NCBI RefSeq assembly: GCF_001650345.1
Contig: NZ_LVHF01000033.1
Coordinates: forward strand, 434,001 to 498,000
Reading direction: 5' to 3'
DNA length: 64,000 bases
DNA from: Photobacterium jeanii
Lineage (GTDB): Bacteria; Pseudomonadota; Gammaproteobacteria; Enterobacterales; Vibrionaceae
Of the stretch, positions 63,183-64,000 are shown in pieces (the first letter of the stretch is position 1; each line of letters opens with the position of its first letter). Position numbers and translations under genes: made by a program. The notes beneath the pieces are model-generated. The model did not search any database. It was not told where the DNA came from and saw only the letters and a list, made by a program, of their open reading frames with translations.

Positions 63183-64000
63183 ATGACGATAGGAAAATAC
63201 TTGAGATGGAAGGATGAAAACGGTAATGAATTTCGACCTGTTTCATTAACCGGCACCGAGTTGCTCAACGACCGCACCTTAAATAAAAGTACTGCCTTTA
63301 GCTATGAAGAACGTGAAGCGTTCAACTTAACCGGATTACTACCACCCAAAGTGCAGACGTTCGATGATCAGCTAAACCGCGTTTATGACGGTTTTCGCAA
63401 TGCTTCAACGGATATTGAAAAGTATCTGTTCTTGCGTGCGCTGCAAGATCGTAACGAAACTTTGTTCTATGCCTTGATCTCTCGTCACGTCGAAGAGATG
63501 ACCCCAATAATTTATACCCCAACCGTCGGTAAGGCGTGTCAGGAATTTAGCCACCGTTACCAAAAAGCGCGGGGGTTATACATCACTCAAGATAATGTCG
63601 AAAACATGGGGGAATTAGCACGTCATTTCCAAGGTAAAGACATTAAGATCATCGTGGTGACCGATAGCCAAGGGATTCTTGGGTTAGGCGACCAAGGTGT
63701 CGGCGGGATGGGTATTCCTATTGGTAAGCTTTCTTTATATACCTTAGGGGCGGGTATCCACCCTGCGCATTGTTTACCTATTGCCTTGGATGTGGGTACA
63801 GACAATCAAGACTTGCTTGATGATCCTATGTACCTTGGCGTACCGCGCAAGCGGATGCGTGGTGAAGAGTATAAGCAGTTTATCAATACGTTTGTTCAAC
63901 AAGTAAAACGCCATTTCCCGAAAGCGGTGTTGCAATGGGAAGATTTCAGTAAGTCTAACGCGTTCGACAATTTATCGGCCTACGAAGAAGAGCTACCTTC
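63183..64000 (+). CDS. maeA: NAD-dependent malic enzyme (partial, N-terminal part)
   Basis: The first 272 residues are visible; the gene leaves the right edge. GTGGAGGAATACC precedes the ATG. Conserved segments: FNLTGLLPPKVQTFDDQ, DRNETLFYALISRHVEEMTPIIYTPTVGKACQ, IIVVTDSQGILGLGDQGVGGMGIPIGKLSLYTLGAGI and LPIALDVGTDNQDLLDDPMYLG. The LGDQGVGGMGIPIGK loop and the DVGTDN motif are signatures of malic enzyme (MaeA/SfcA). The enzyme decarboxylates malate to pyruvate with NAD. Compared with E. coli MaeA the N-terminus is different (MTIGKYLRWKDENGNEF). The NAD-binding half is not visible. Confidence 0.93.
   Translation, partial: MTIGKYLRWKDENGNEFRPVSLTGTELLNDRTLNKSTAFSYEEREAFNLTGLLPPKVQTFDDQLNRVYDGFRNASTDIEKYLFLRALQDRNETLFYALISRHVEEMTPIIYTPTVGKACQEFSHRYQKARGLYITQDNVENMGELARHFQGKDIKIIVVTDSQGILGLGDQGVGGMGIPIGKLSLYTLGAGIHPAHCLPIALDVGTDNQDLLDDPMYLGVPRKRMRGEEYKQFINTFVQQVKRHFPKAVLQWEDFSKSNAFDNLSAYEEELP

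Noticed and set aside
1-64000. Search for rRNA, tRNA, CRISPR arrays, insertion sequences, integrons and prophage
   Set aside because: No matching sequence, repeat array, transposase or integrase was seen on either strand.

Overview
The window reads as an ordinary stretch of chromosome from a member of the Vibrionaceae. The best guess is Photobacterium or a close Aliivibrio/Vibrio relative. This rests on the gene repertoire (alternative oxidase, paired BCCT transporter and universal stress protein, maltoporin with MalM, ModE, NAD-malic enzyme, an rbs operon in the order D-A-C-B-K-R), moderate G+C and many short Rho-independent terminators. Species cannot be fixed from the sequence alone. I see no rRNA, tRNA, CRISPR array, insertion sequence or phage.

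Layout. 1-1982: end of a type I secretion unit (TolC-like and HlyD-like genes, minus strand). 2360-8589: mixed metabolism: astB, an NO-regulated-looking alternative oxidase, a phosphosugar mutase, an M20 amidohydrolase and a PepSY-type exported protein. 9217-18683: glycogen and maltodextrin block (glgC-glgA, a chemoreceptor, glgX, malM, lamB). 19622-23655: two small unknown proteins, a BCCT transporter and a tandem universal stress protein. 23753-29260: malK divergent from malEFG, with a regulatory region carrying MalT-like boxes and a CRP site. 29398-35385: an unfamiliar cluster of an AraC-type regulator, an exported amidohydrolase, a DUF3299 protein, an OprB-type porin and a second, cytoplasmic amidohydrolase. 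35386-43170: a candidate small RNA, a small beta-barrel protein, two diguanylate cyclases, a DUF1415 protein and RNase II. 43657-50536: a DEAD-box helicase, an esterase with its LysR regulator, a FabG-like reductase and a POT-like transporter. 50723-52884: a compact three-gene unit with a PD-(D/E)XK nuclease-like protein and a small convergent gene. 53112-60565: a short chemoreceptor and the complete ribose operon. 60566-64000: operator region, small unannotated proteins, modE and the start of an NAD-malic enzyme gene.

How it works together. lamB, malM, malK, malE, malF and malG make a complete maltodextrin uptake route. Products would feed glycogen turnover (GlgC, GlgA, GlgX) and the phosphosugar mutase. 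Both mal promoter regions share a MalT-like box followed by the same CRP-half-site-like sequence. The ribose operon has its own repressor and a doubled RbsR-like operator. Stem-loops lie in the gaps lamB-malM, malE-malF, rbsC-rbsB, rbsB-rbsK and rbsK-rbsR, which suggests that expression of the uptake proteins is set partly at the mRNA level.

Most promising for follow-up are the tandem NsrR-like operators at the alternative oxidase promoter, the nuclease-like three-gene unit, the amidohydrolase/porin cluster with its exact 16-bp upstream repeat, the candidate small RNA at about 35813-36004, and a 38-residue zinc-ribbon-like protein at 61896-62012. All functional statements come from reading sequence and motifs; no database search was possible.
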